64,000 nucleotides of DNA from Bacteroidales bacterium UBA5507 (GCA_002426195.1 DIOT01000007.1:48729-112728), one strand, 5' to 3'. Shown: positions 54,005 through 63,191, numbered from the stretch's first letter. Notes: a model not told the origin generated them from the letters alone. Program-made: numbers and translations.

Positions 54005-55693
54005 TTATCTGCTGCGACCATTTGATGATCTTGAACTTCCCGATGAAGAGGATGATGACGAAGATCTTGGGCTTGAATAACTGCTACCTGATGAAGATCC
54101 GGAAGGACTGTAACTCCTTCCTGAAGATGATGAAGAAGGTGGCGAATATGACCTTGAAGGTGTTGAAGTGGCAGGTCTTGAATAACTTCCCTGACCCCTT
54201 GAAGGTGCTGTTCTTGAAACACTTCTGTTAGGTGATGATGAAGGAACTGACACACTTCTCTGAGTGTTGGAAGAGGGAGCAGTTACACTTCTTTGAGTGT
54301 TTGAATGATTAGTATTAGCCGGTCTTGCACTCTCTGTTCTTGCACTTTCTCTTATGTTTCTGTAACGAGGACTTGTGTACTCGTTACTTGACTTTGGCTT
54401 ATTATAACCGGGTGCACTATACGACTGTGGTATTCTGGCTTCTTTTGATGGAGCATTCTGATCATCAGGAACGTTATACCGCATAACCTGTGGTCCTCTT
54501 GAATTGCCCGATCTTGGAGATTGTTCACGTTGAGGAGTTGAATATCTGTTTTCATCAGAACTTCTCACCGGTGAAGAACTTCTTGTATTCACGGGAGCCT
54601 GAATCCTGTTGTTTTGAGCATCCTGAGATCTTTGATTAATCCTGTCGGAACTTGTTGACCTTGAAGAGTTTGTTGAAGGGACTGTAATCCTGTTGTTACC
54701 AGGCTGTTCAGTCCTTACACTACGGGCGTTTCCTGTAGATCTCGGTGAAGACATAGCATCTCTTGAATCAGATCTTGTGTTCTTAATATCGGAGTTAGCA
54801 GGTGTGACAGCACCTGATGAACGGGAATTGGAAGTTCTTCCGTTTCCAGTTGATACATTATCGAGCCTTCCACTCTTCAGCGCAGCTTCATATCTTTCGC
54901 CGAAGGATGTACCATTTGAACCGGAAAGGCTTGAGCTACGTCCATTACCTGATCTTCCACCACCGGCAGCTGAGCCTCTGTGTCCGTAGTAGTTGGAGTT
55001 GTAGTCCTTACTATTGTAATAGTATGCATATGGGCTGTAGCCATAATATCCGTCGTAGAATCCATTATAATATCCATGATTGTAACCTGACCAGTACCCT
55101 CCATAACTATATGGCGAGTAGCCATAGTAAGGATAATCCCAGAAAGGATCCCAGGGATATCCATAGGAGAATCTCCATGAGAACCCTGAATATGGATACC
55201 ACCAGTTATAACCCATGTAAATACTGGTTCCCCAGCTATAAGGGTTGTAGTCATACCAGTATCTGTTGGTGTAATATGGAGAATAGTAACTATTAAAATA
55301 GTAATCACTATGGAATCTCTTTAGACGTGCGGCATACGCATAATCATAATAATCATCGGAGTTGTAGTAATTGTTAGTTACATAGGTGTTACCATTTTCA
55401 TCGGTATATGGCTGAGCGGAATAGTCTCCCTCTTCAGTGTATTCTCCATAATATGCCGAATCCTGATAGTAGTATTCACCTTCAGCCTGGTATTGCTCAT
55501 CGGCTTGTGCCTGTGATTCCTGAGGCATATCCATTGGCTGATTGTTAGTAGTTTTAGGTGTAGCTATAACCGTTGCAGGTGCGTCTTTAGGTGAATAATA
55601 GACGTCATCGCCATAACCCTGTGCCTGATACTGAGTAGTACAGGAAACAAATGTTATTGCCATGGCTGCAAGTAAAGTGATTAAGGTTTTCAT
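54005..55693 (-). CDS. Low-complexity lipoprotein: Tyr/aromatic-rich then Ser/Arg-rich
   Basis: A 562-residue lipoprotein with lipobox FVSC and acylation at Cys18. Residues ~45-235 are extremely rich in Tyr, with Gly, Ser, Asp, Asn and Trp and few hydrophobic residues (for example YPYYGYSPYSYGGYW). Residues ~235-560 are dominated by Ser, Arg, Asn, Pro and Thr with repeated RSxS and NTQRSV units, ending in an almost pure Ser run and SSNGRSR. No enzymatic fold is visible. It could be a structural or adhesive envelope protein, or a nucleic-acid- or polyanion-binding one; all are guesses. It is upstream of the OmpP1-like gene, 22 bases away, and diverges from proS. Confidence 0.8.
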   Translation of the reverse strand: MKTLITLLAAMAITFVSCTTQYQAQGYGDDVYYSPKDAPATVIATPKTTNNQPMDMPQESQAQADEQYQAEGEYYYQDSAYYGEYTEEGDYSAQPYTDENGNTYVTNNYYNSDDYYDYAYAARLKRFHSDYYFNSYYSPYYTNRYWYDYNPYSWGTSIYMGYNWWYPYSGFSWRFSYGYPWDPFWDYPYYGYSPYSYGGYWSGYNHGYYNGFYDGYYGYSPYAYYYNSKDYNSNYYGHRGSAAGGGRSGNGRSSSLSGSNGTSFGERYEAALKSGRLDNVSTGNGRTSNSRSSGAVTPANSDIKNTRSDSRDAMSSPRSTGNARSVRTEQPGNNRITVPSTNSSRSTSSDRINQRSQDAQNNRIQAPVNTRSSSPVRSSDENRYSTPQREQSPRSGNSRGPQVMRYNVPDDQNAPSKEARIPQSYSAPGYNKPKSSNEYTSPRYRNIRESARTESARPANTNHSNTQRSVTAPSSNTQRSVSVPSSSPNRSVSRTAPSRGQGSYSRPATSTPSRSYSPPSSSSSGRSYSPSGSSSGSSYSSPRSSSSSSSSGSSRSSNGRSR

Positions 55694-55734
55694 TTTAAGG
55701 TCCTCCCTTGATTATGCGTATAGTGTTGAATATG

Positions 55735-55769
55735 TTTGTGTCTTTAAGTTGCTAAAATTATTAATTTTG
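55735..55769 (+). promoter_or_regulatory. Sigma-ABfr-type promoter for proS
   Basis: TTTG (55735-55738) and TAATTTTG (55762-55769) are 23 bases apart. The leader to the ATG at 55842 is about 65 bases and contains a small hairpin, TTCCGA/TCGGAA at 55778-55795 with a CTTTTT loop. Confidence 0.5.
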
Positions 55770-55841
55770 CAATCCATTTCCGACTTTTTTCGGAATTATT
55801 TGCTACATTGAATATCACAAATACTATACCACAACAGCATT

Positions 55842-57317
55842 ATGGCTAAAGATTTTGCAACAAGAAGTGAAAATTACTCTCAATGGTACAACGACCTTGT
55901 AATAAAGGCTGACCTGGCAGAAAACTCTGCTGTCCGCGGATGTATGGTTATTAAACCATACGGTTATGCAATTTGGGAAAAAATGCAGGCCGCACTCGAT
56001 AAGAAATTTAAAGACACCGGTCACGTAAACGCTTACTTCCCAATTTTCATACCAAAATCTTTCTTCAGTAAGGAAGCCAGCCATGTTGAAGGATTTGCAA
56101 AAGAATGCGCTGTTGTAACTCACTATCGTTTAAAGAACGATCCTTCAGGTAAGGGCATTGTCGTAGATGAAGATGCAAAACTCGAGGAAGAATTAATAGT
56201 CAGACCTACTTCCGAAACTATCATATGGGACACATACAGGAACTGGATTAAGTCATACCGCGATCTACCGCTGCTAATCAACCAGTGGGCTAATGTAGTT
56301 CGTTGGGAAATGCGAACCCGTTTGTTTTTAAGGACTGCCGAATTCCTATGGCAGGAAGGTCACACGGCTCATGCCACTTCCGAAGAAGCTATTGCAGAAA
56401 CCGAAAAGATGCTTGGTGTTTATGCTGATTTTGCAGAAAACTTTATGGCTGTGCCTGTTATAAAAGGCTTGAAGTCACCAAATGAACGTTTTGCAGGTGC
56501 TGTTGAAACTTATTGCATTGAAGCACTAATGCAGGATGGTAAAGCTCTGCAAGCAGGGACTTCTCATTTCCTTGGCCAGAATTTTGCCAGGGCTTTTGAC
56601 GTTCAATACCTGAGCAAGGAAAACAAACTTGAATATGTATGGGCAACCTCATGGGGAGTATCAACCCGTCTGATGGGAGCTCTTATCATGGCTCATTCAG
56701 ATGACCATGGACTAGTACTACCTCCGAAACTTGCACCAACACAAGTGGTTATTGTTCCTGTTTATAAAAGTTCCGAACAATTGGTTCAGATTTCACAAAC
56801 TGTTAAACCTATCATCGAAAAACTGCAGGAACTGGGTGTTTCTGTTAAATATGATGACAGAGAAACCTATAAACCGGGCTGGAAATTCAACGAGTATGAG
56901 TTCAAGGGTGTACCTGTGCGTTTAGCTATCGGGCCAAGAGATCTTGAAAACGGAACAGTTGAAGTCTCTCGACGTGACACTCTTGAAAAATCAGTTTATC
57001 AGCTGGCTGATATTGAAAATAAAATAATCAACCTCCTGAACAGTATACAGAAAAATCTGTTCCAGAAGGCTCTCGATTTCCGTGAGAATATGACTTCAAC
57101 GGCCGACTCATGGGAAGAGTTCGTTGATATTCTTGATAATAAGGGCGGTTTTATTCTAGCTCACTGGGATGGTACTCCCGAGACCGAGCAAAAGATAAAA
57201 GAAGAGACTAAAGCTACAATCCGATGTATCCCTCTGGATGCAAAACCCGAAGAAGGAAAGTGCATTCTAACCGGCAAGCCTTCTTCAAGAAGAGTAATTT
57301 TTGCAAGAGCATATTAA
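55842..57317 (+). CDS. proS: Prolyl-tRNA synthetase, archaeal/eukaryotic-like type
   Basis: Charges tRNA-Pro with proline. The 491-residue class II enzyme lacks the large editing insertion of the E. coli type and has the C-terminal zinc-like domain ending in a Tyr (VIFARAY), features of the archaeal-type ProRS. Visible are [22 protein letters not shown], the motif 2 region [20 protein letters not shown], and [14 protein letters not shown]. The [18 protein letters not shown] end is typical. It is preceded by a promoter and small leader hairpin and followed by a bidirectional terminator. Confidence 0.97.
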   Translation: MAKDFATRSENYSQWYNDLVIKADLAENSAVRGCMVIKPYGYAIWEKMQAALDKKFKDTGHVNAYFPIFIPKSFFSKEASHVEGFAKECAVVTHYRLKNDPSGKGIVVDEDAKLEEELIVRPTSETIIWDTYRNWIKSYRDLPLLINQWANVVRWEMRTRLFLRTAEFLWQEGHTAHATSEEAIAETEKMLGVYADFAENFMAVPVIKGLKSPNERFAGAVETYCIEALMQDGKALQAGTSHFLGQNFARAFDVQYLSKENKLEYVWATSWGVSTRLMGALIMAHSDDHGLVLPPKLAPTQVVIVPVYKSSEQLVQISQTVKPIIEKLQELGVSVKYDDRETYKPGWKFNEYEFKGVPVRLAIGPRDLENGTVEVSRRDTLEKSVYQLADIENKIINLLNSIQKNLFQKALDFRENMTSTADSWEEFVDILDNKGGFILAHWDGTPETEQKIKEETKATIRCIPLDAKPEEGKCILTGKPSSRRVIFARAY

Positions 57318-57351
57318 ACAAAAAACCGGATTCAAATCCGGTTTTTTGTTT
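57316..57351. terminator. Bidirectional intrinsic terminator between proS and the DUF2807 gene
   Basis: AAACAAAAAACCGGATT (57316-57332) is the reverse complement of AATCCGGTTTTTTGTTT (57335-57351), with GC-rich CCGG cores and A/T runs on both sides. It overlaps both converging stop codons and can work on either strand. Confidence 0.88.
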
Positions 57352-58100
57352 TAAAAAGGAATTAATTCACCATCCCCGATATCATTGCACTTTACTAATC
57401 TGGGATTTCCTGTATAGTATATATTACCTACCGATGTTATTTCTGCTTCCAGGATGTCATGGGCATAGACATAGCAATCATTGGTGCCATAATTTTTAAT
57501 GTATACATTGTTTGAAATAAGCTCGCTACAATAAAAAGGTCCATAACTGTTTGCATAAATCACCGTGTTAGCTGCATGGCCTTTCACATTAAAGTCTACA
57601 GTGCCATAATGAAGGGCTAACCCTAATTTACGTACCGAAACATCAAGTTTCATTGAACCTGCTCCTCCCCATACATTAATATTAAGGGTTTCAGCATTAA
57701 AACTGCCATCTGTAATCAAGTCGCCTGAACTCTCATACCTTATTCCTGTTAGTGCTGGAGATGATATAATCACTTTTAATTCATTCTCATAACTTCTTAC
57801 CCAATTGCAGATTAAGGAGCTTGAAATTACAAGGGTACTGTCGCTTATATCTGTGTTTACAGAATTAATTAAGTTCTCACCACCCTCAACCTTAATTGAA
57901 AAAATATCACCCTCTACTAAAATAACATTGATATTATCGTACATCTCAATTTCATCGAAATATGATGCAGGTCTTTCTTCCTGTATTGTCTTGCCGGGCT
58001 GACTGAAACAATCGTCAACCTTAGATTTCTTACAACCCGCCAAAGCAAAAAGAAGTACTACCATGAAAACTGGTAATAATACTTTATAAACACAAATCAT
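57351..58100 (-). CDS. DUF2807 (head-GIN-type) lipoprotein
   Basis: A 249-residue lipoprotein read from MICVYKVLL, with lipobox LAGC. An in-frame ATG at 58127 would add 9 residues. The mature part has a run of beta-strand turns typical of the DUF2807/head-GIN right-handed fold: FDEIEMYDNINVILVEGD, ELKVIISSPAL, IRYESSGDLITDG, LNINVWGGAGSMKLDV and a final NIYYTGNPRLVKC. The family is abundant in Bacteroidota, on the cell envelope, with no known function. It lies just downstream of the PagL-like gene, probably in one operon. Confidence 0.85.
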   Translation of the reverse strand: MICVYKVLLPVFMVVLLFALAGCKKSKVDDCFSQPGKTIQEERPASYFDEIEMYDNINVILVEGDIFSIKVEGGENLINSVNTDISDSTLVISSSLICNWVRSYENELKVIISSPALTGIRYESSGDLITDGSFNAETLNINVWGGAGSMKLDVSVRKLGLALHYGTVDFNVKGHAANTVIYANSYGPFYCSELISNNVYIKNYGTNDCYVYAHDILEAEITSVGNIYYTGNPRLVKCNDIGDGELIPF

Positions 58101-58129
58101 TTGCCCTCGGTACGTATTGCACATCACAC

Positions 58130-59323
58130 CTATAACTTCTTGAGATTATATTTCATTTTAAACCTGTAACCAACACCAAATGTTACATAATCAGCCCTTG
58201 CAAAATGTGTTTTAAGTGTTATTGCACCAAAAACATTGGGTGTTACTAAATATTGCATACCAATCTTATAGTATGAGATACCTTCATTTGATCGACCGCC
58301 GGTATAAAAACCTAACCCAAATGGAAATGAAAGTCGGGATACTACAAGCTCATACATTAATGATACCCCGGATTTAGTAAGATTACTCCCTGTTTCAGTT
58401 TTTTCGCCTTCTTCATCTATTAATCGTACATCTGAGCCATCATAGAGTATATCGAAACATAAACCTGCCTTACTTTTATAGCTCAGACTCTTTAAAACTG
58501 CCATAGAACCGGTCATCACGTTATACCTCTCGCTTATAACTTCACCAATACTCTTGGTCCCGAATGAAAAGCTAACTCTTCCTTCAAGGAAGTCATGTCC
58601 ATCGAATTCATACATTGTAAGCGATGGTCTGATAGAACGCATTATATATGGATTCTCCTTGTTAAGTCTGAAAGCAACGCCAGCTGATAAAGAAGGAATA
58701 TTAAGACCAAAATTAGGGGTCTTTATCGATCCGTTCGAAAAGTGCATTAATTGCATCCCTGCCGAAAGTTGAAGAAAACTTGTTGGCTTCCATCTGTACT
58801 CAACCATAAAATTTACAGCTGCATTCACATGCGACCCAATAGCAATATACTTGTAGTTCTCTAAACGATCAAACTTTTGTGTAAGATAACCTAAACCTGC
58901 CGATACTTTTAAGTCTAATTCATTGTTTCTGTTCTTAGTCAACGGAAAAGAGATATAAGGCATAATTGCATGGGCTTTACCAAGTGTTTCTGCACTTCCA
59001 AGATGGCCACTCCAATATGTAACGCCAATAACCGGATAAAGATAAAGTGCTTCCCATTGTTGTTTTCCATAAGTAGCTTTAGCCAGACTTATTTCAAAAG
59101 AAGGAATGTGCTTGTTAAACACTTCCATTTCCAAATGATGAGCGACTAAAAAACCAACATTAGCACGTGATTCTATTAAAACATTCGGAGCTTTGAAATT
59201 ATGGATCTTCTGAGTATAACCATAATTAAAGCAGAAGCTAAAAGCCATTAGCAGAAAAAGGTAACGAAAACTATCAGGTTTGTCCACCACTCTTACTATG
59301 TCGAAATCCCATTTTATTTTCAC
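58130..59323 (-). CDS. Acyloxyacyl hydrolase / PagL-like lipid A deacylase
   Basis: A 397-residue outer-membrane protein with a signal region (~19-38). The central part has the PagL/LpxR-like hallmark MHFSNGSIKTPNFGLN near residue 210, in which the His and Ser form the catalytic pair in PagL (3-O-deacylation of lipid A). Beta strands and a final VGYRFKMKYNLKKL fit a barrel. It is longer than Pseudomonas PagL (~150-170 residues), with an extra C-terminal half. A matching acyl-chain substrate in this organism is unproved. Upstream is a -7 box; the DUF2807 gene follows. Confidence 0.83.
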   Translation of the reverse strand: MKIKWDFDIVRVVDKPDSFRYLFLLMAFSFCFNYGYTQKIHNFKAPNVLIESRANVGFLVAHHLEMEVFNKHIPSFEISLAKATYGKQQWEALYLYPVIGVTYWSGHLGSAETLGKAHAIMPYISFPLTKNRNNELDLKVSAGLGYLTQKFDRLENYKYIAIGSHVNAAVNFMVEYRWKPTSFLQLSAGMQLMHFSNGSIKTPNFGLNIPSLSAGVAFRLNKENPYIMRSIRPSLTMYEFDGHDFLEGRVSFSFGTKSIGEVISERYNVMTGSMAVLKSLSYKSKAGLCFDILYDGSDVRLIDEEGEKTETGSNLTKSGVSLMYELVVSRLSFPFGLGFYTGGRSNEGISYYKIGMQYLVTPNVFGAITLKTHFARADYVTFGVGYRFKMKYNLKKL

Positions 59324-59348
59324 TCTTCCCCTATATCTGTTGAAAAAA

Positions 59349-59356
59349 CAAAAGTA
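59349..59356 (-). promoter_or_regulatory. Putative -7 box for the PagL-like operon
   Basis: The minus strand reads TACTTTTG, 25 bases upstream of the start. It faces away from the mazG -7 box at 59379. Confidence 0.4.
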
Positions 59357-59378
59357 AGAAACGTCGGGTTAGGTTTAT

Positions 59379-59386
59379 TAACTTTG
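59379..59386 (+). promoter_or_regulatory. Putative -7 box for mazG
   Basis: TAACTTTG lies 16 bases before the ATG at 59403, a short leader. No clear -33 TTG. Confidence 0.4.
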
Positions 59387-59402
59387 CAAAAACTAAAATA
59401 GA

Positions 59403-60173
59403 ATGGACAAGCGACTGCAGGCTTTTGAAAGATTGCTGAACATAATGGATGAACTTAGGGCAAAATGCCCTTGGGATAAATCACAGACAATAGAATCACT
59501 AAGATATCTTACTATTGAAGAAACCTATGAGTTGAGTGACGCGATCCTTGAGAATGATATGGACGAAGTGAAAAAAGAGTTGGGCGATCTTATGCTCCAT
59601 CTGGTTTTTTACTCCAAAATAGCATCCGAACAAAGCTCTTTTGACATAACCGATGTTTTAAACTCAATTTGCGAAAAACTAATCAGAAGACACCCTCACA
59701 TATATGGTGAAGTTATAGCAAAAGATGCTGAAACAGTCAAAAACAATTGGGAAAAAATCAAAATGACTGAAGGCAGAAAATCAGTTTTAAGTGGAGTTCC
59801 GGGCTCACTTCCTGCCATGGTCAAAGCCTATCGTATACAGGAAAAAGCCAGAGGTGTCGGCTTTGATTGGGACAATGCCGGTCAGGTATGGGATAAAGTT
59901 CAGGAAGAGCTTTCAGAACTTGAATATGAAAAAATAAATGGTTCTCATGACCAAATTGAAGATGAGTTTGGTGATCTTTTATTTGCACTTATCAATTATT
60001 CCCGATTCATAGATGTTAATCCTGAAGATGCGCTTGAAAGAACCAATAAGAAATTCATAAATCGCTTCAGGTATATTGAAGAAAAAATCAACGCTGAAGG
60101 AAAATCAATGCATTCCATGAATCTGGCCCAATTGGATGAGTATTGGGATGAAGCTAAAAAACAAGGGCTCTAA
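59403..60173 (+). CDS. mazG: Nucleoside triphosphate pyrophosphohydrolase MazG
   Basis: Hydrolyses NTPs to NMP and pyrophosphate, cleaning the pool and, in E. coli, acting on ppGpp pools in starvation. The 256-residue protein has two tandem MazG domains: the first with CPWDKSQTIESLRYLTIEE, DEVKKELGDLMLHLVFY, and the second with KVQEELSELEY and EDEFGDLLFALINYSRF. The full two-domain form distinguishes it from the single-domain gene at 32634-32960. The ZIP transporter gene follows after 14 bases. Confidence 0.96.
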   Translation: MDKRLQAFERLLNIMDELRAKCPWDKSQTIESLRYLTIEETYELSDAILENDMDEVKKELGDLMLHLVFYSKIASEQSSFDITDVLNSICEKLIRRHPHIYGEVIAKDAETVKNNWEKIKMTEGRKSVLSGVPGSLPAMVKAYRIQEKARGVGFDWDNAGQVWDKVQEELSELEYEKINGSHDQIEDEFGDLLFALINYSRFIDVNPEDALERTNKKFINRFRYIEEKINAEGKSMHSMNLAQLDEYWDEAKKQGL

Positions 60174-60187
60174 CAGAAATATAGTAT

Positions 60188-61015
60188 ATGAATGGTGAAA
60201 TAGATTCTTCAGTTATTCTCTTTGCGTTTGGTCTCACTCTTTTTGCCGGCTTAAGCACAGGTATCGGTGCTGCAGTAGCTTTTTTTGCAAAAAAAACAAA
60301 TACCCGTCTTCTATCGGTTGCATTAGGATTTTCTGCCGGTGTAATGATATATGTTTCGTTTGTTGAGATCTTTCCAAAGGCAAGAAATAGCATGATAGAG
60401 GATGTCGGTCCTCAATTTGCTTATTATTACACAGTCGCAGCATTTTTTGCTGGTATCATCCTGACTGCTATTATCGACAAACTAGTTCCTTCCGGATCAA
60501 ATCCTCATGAGCAGCATTCTCTTGTCGACATTGAAAATGTGCAGCACTCTGTTAAGCATAAACAGGCTTTATATCGTATGGGAGTATTTTCGGCTATGGC
60601 CATTGCAATCCATAATTTCCCGGAAGGACTTGCTACATTTTTCTCAGCAGTTGAGGATCCTGCTTTAGGTTTAAGTGTTGCAATAGCAATAGCAATTCAT
60701 AATATTCCTGAAGGAATAGCTGTATCTATACCTGTTTACTATTCTACCAATAAGAGAAAAAAAGCCTTTTTTCTCTCGTTTTTATCAGGTTTGGCTGAAC
60801 CGACAGGGGCATTAATAGGCTATTTCTTCTTACTGCCTTACCTTAACGGACTAACCTTTGGAATTACCTTTGCAATGGTTGCAGGTATCATGGTATTTAT
60901 CTCTCTCGATGAACTTTTACCAACTGCCGAAAAGTATGGCGAGCATCACTTGTCTATTTATGGATTAATATCCGGAATGGTTGTAATGGCTGTTAGTCTG
61001 CTATTATTTGTTTGA
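60188..61015 (+). CDS. zupT: ZIP-family metal transporter (ZupT-like)
   Basis: Imports divalent metals such as Zn2+ across the inner membrane. The 275-residue protein has about eight membrane helices and the two ZIP metal-site motifs HNFPEGLATFF and HNIPEGIAVSIP, with a short His-containing loop (NPHEQHSLVDIENVQHSVKHK) between helices 3 and 4. It is the ZupT subtype in layout. It follows mazG by 14 bases and is probably co-transcribed. Specificity for zinc over iron, cobalt or manganese cannot be read from the sequence. Confidence 0.93.
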   Translation: MNGEIDSSVILFAFGLTLFAGLSTGIGAAVAFFAKKTNTRLLSVALGFSAGVMIYVSFVEIFPKARNSMIEDVGPQFAYYYTVAAFFAGIILTAIIDKLVPSGSNPHEQHSLVDIENVQHSVKHKQALYRMGVFSAMAIAIHNFPEGLATFFSAVEDPALGLSVAIAIAIHNIPEGIAVSIPVYYSTNKRKKAFFLSFLSGLAEPTGALIGYFFLLPYLNGLTFGITFAMVAGIMVFISLDELLPTAEKYGEHHLSIYGLISGMVVMAVSLLLFV

Positions 61016-61055
61016 ATGAAATAATATTTTGCAACGCTGGTATATCATATTTTTA

Positions 61056-61063
61056 TAAGTTTG
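61056..61063 (+). promoter_or_regulatory. Putative -7 box for the peroxiredoxin-like gene
   Basis: TAAGTTTG lies 22 bases before the ATG at 61086. A TTG (61029-61031) is 24 bases upstream, slightly long for a -33 partner. Confidence 0.4.
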
Positions 61064-61085
61064 TAACCATTAAATTCAACTTCAT

Positions 61086-61670
61086 ATGGCAGTATTAGTT
61101 GGCAAAAAAGCTCCTCTTTTCGAAGCGGATGCTGTAATTAATGGCGGGGAAATCGTCGAAAAGTTCTCTTTAAGTCAGTTTATCGGCAAAAAGCACGTCG
61201 TCTTTTTCTTCTATCCTCAGGATTTTACTATTGTAAGTCCAACTGAATTGCTGGCTTTCCAATTGAAACTCGAAGAATTTGATAAGCGGAACGTTGCTAT
61301 TGTGGCCTGCTCTGTCGATTCTCCTCATTCTCACCATGCATGGTTGCAAATTGAGCCTTCACAAGGTGGAATTAAAGGTGTTACATTTCCAATTGTTTCT
61401 GACTTCTCCAAAACAATAGCAGCCAATTACGATATGATGGCCGGTTATTATGAGTATGATGAGGAGGATGAACGCCTTGAATTCGATGGAGAACCCGTTG
61501 CTTATCCCGGATTATTTTTAATTGACAAACAAGGAATCGTAAGGCATCAGCTGATAAACGATTTACCATTGGGAAGAAATGTAAATGAAGTATTGCGAAT
61601 AATTGATGCTTTGCAATACTACGAAGAAACCGGTGAAGAAACTCCGGCCAATTTTACAAAACCATTCTGA
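61086..61670 (+). CDS. Peroxiredoxin-like protein lacking both catalytic cysteines
   Basis: A 194-residue protein of the AhpC/2-Cys peroxiredoxin family. The peroxidatic loop reads YPQDFTIVSPTEL: the usual Cys is Ser51, while the Pro and Thr of PxxxTxxC remain. The resolving-Cys motif EVCPANW reads EETPANF, with Thr186. The end comes about 20 residues earlier than in typical AhpC. Other conserved elements are intact (VDSPHSHHAW, FLIDKQGIVRHQLINDLPLGRN), so the fold is probably kept. The only cysteine visible is Cys77 in VACSVDS. Peroxidase activity by the normal mechanism is not expected; chaperone or binding roles are speculation. Confidence 0.88.
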   Translation: MAVLVGKKAPLFEADAVINGGEIVEKFSLSQFIGKKHVVFFFYPQDFTIVSPTELLAFQLKLEEFDKRNVAIVACSVDSPHSHHAWLQIEPSQGGIKGVTFPIVSDFSKTIAANYDMMAGYYEYDEEDERLEFDGEPVAYPGLFLIDKQGIVRHQLINDLPLGRNVNEVLRIIDALQYYEETGEETPANFTKPF

Positions 61671-61675
61671 GACGT

Positions 61676-63181
61676 TTAGTTAACTTCCGGAATTTTGTTG
61701 AAGTCAAATTCTATCCTGTTATTATTCACGAAATCAAACAGGGTTAACCTTCTCATTTCAAAATAACTATCCCAGAAAGTTGCAAGCGAATTTACAAACC
61801 TTTGCCGTGCATCATCCTTTTCTGTTTGGGCTAATCGCAAATCAATTATATCAATTTTCCCAATCATATAGCGTTGCTTGGTAACCTCAAATCTCTTTAA
61901 GGCAACAGTGTCGCTTTTCGTAGCAATTGCATATTGAGAGGGCTGCATGTTGTATTGCATAATTTTAAGGAGCACCTCCTTGTCAAAGTCAACAATACCC
62001 TGTTGGACATCTGTTCGGGCTACTTCCCTGTTTGACTCTGCAAGTTTAACCTCCCCCCGTCCTAAACCCCAATCTAGTATTGGTATTCTAACACCTATTT
62101 CCAGTCGTTGTTGATCCTGCGGGTGTCTGAATATATCATTAAAGTCGACAGTACTTTGTGTCAGGCCATACATTGCATAGAGATCAATATTAAATCTATT
62201 CTTAGCTTTGGCTTCTGCCACTTTGCTTTCAGCTTCAAAAATCATTCTCTCAAAAGCCAGAGCATCAGAACGGTTATTACGGGCTTCATTAATAGCAAAA
62301 ACAGGATCAATGTGTACCATTGGTGGAGCTATAGGTGCAACCAATTCAATTGAAACATCCTCAGGTAATCGGAGATAAGACTTTAAATCAAAGGTTCTCA
62401 TTTCGACTCCAAGAATTGCTACTTCCATATTGGAGCGAGAAGTCAACAAGCTAAGCTCTGCTTCCAGCAATTCATTCTCAGCAATAGTGCCTATATTGAA
62501 TCTACCTCTGGCTATTTGATACAATGTATCGTTATTAGCCAGATTAGTTTGTTGTATCTGTAAATAAATTTGTGCACTAAGCAATGCAAAGAATGCACTC
62601 GTAGCTGAAATATTTATCTGCTCCTGGTCTTCAAGATATCTGCGCTCGGCCTCAGTATATCTGAGTGGTTCTATTTTCTTTGACCACTTATACTTATTGT
62701 ATCCGAACAGAGGCTGACTAATTCCAATATTAATCGGGGATGACAGATACGATGTACGGGTAGAATCGCCAAATATATCTATTCTTTGCAGATCCGATCT
62801 CAGGAATATACTTCCTCCGGTAAGGCCCAGATTTTTGGACAATGATAAACCTCCGGCATAATTGGCAAGGTTCCTCTCAACAAAGAAATCTCCTTCTCGT
62901 GTTGTGATTTTTTCAATATTCCGGCTTAAACTAGGGATTGTTGCATCGAGAGTCAGCATTGGCATCAGAGTAGCTTGATAGTTACGATATTGCCAGTAAC
63001 TGCTTCTGAACTTATGCATTGCAGAAAGCGCATCGGGCGATTGCCTCTGTGCAATTTCCAGCACTTCATCAAGAGTCAGTACTTTTACACTTTGTGCCTT
63101 TATTTGGTTATCAATAGATGTGCAAGCTACCGTGAGACACATGAACACCAATAGAACCCGAAGGAGTGTTGAAAATTTCAT
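61676..63181 (-). CDS. TolC-family outer-membrane efflux protein
   Basis: A 501-residue protein read from MKFSTLLRVLL, with signal peptide ending near IKAQ. Long coiled-coil helices (~40-120 and repeated later, for example NNDTLYQIARGRFNIGTIAENELLEAE and FEVTKQRYMIGKIDIIDLRLAQ) and beta segments between them fit the TolC trimeric channel-tunnel family. An in-frame ATG upstream (63256) lies within the permease gene. It starts 10 bases after the MacB-type permease stop, so both are parts of a tripartite export system. The substrate is unknown. Confidence 0.9.
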   Translation of the reverse strand: MKFSTLLRVLLVFMCLTVACTSIDNQIKAQSVKVLTLDEVLEIAQRQSPDALSAMHKFRSSYWQYRNYQATLMPMLTLDATIPSLSRNIEKITTREGDFFVERNLANYAGGLSLSKNLGLTGGSIFLRSDLQRIDIFGDSTRTSYLSSPINIGISQPLFGYNKYKWSKKIEPLRYTEAERRYLEDQEQINISATSAFFALLSAQIYLQIQQTNLANNDTLYQIARGRFNIGTIAENELLEAELSLLTSRSNMEVAILGVEMRTFDLKSYLRLPEDVSIELVAPIAPPMVHIDPVFAINEARNNRSDALAFERMIFEAESKVAEAKAKNRFNIDLYAMYGLTQSTVDFNDIFRHPQDQQRLEIGVRIPILDWGLGRGEVKLAESNREVARTDVQQGIVDFDKEVLLKIMQYNMQPSQYAIATKSDTVALKRFEVTKQRYMIGKIDIIDLRLAQTEKDDARQRFVNSLATFWDSYFEMRRLTLFDFVNNNRIEFDFNKIPEVN

Positions 63182-63191
63182 TTTTATAGCT

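Noticed and set aside
54817..55308. Long open frames over the lipoprotein gene: 54817-55296 on the plus strand and 54877-55308 in another minus-strand frame
   Set aside because: They are by-products of the biased Tyr- and Gly-codon composition of the real minus-strand gene. Their products are low-complexity with no domain or start signal.
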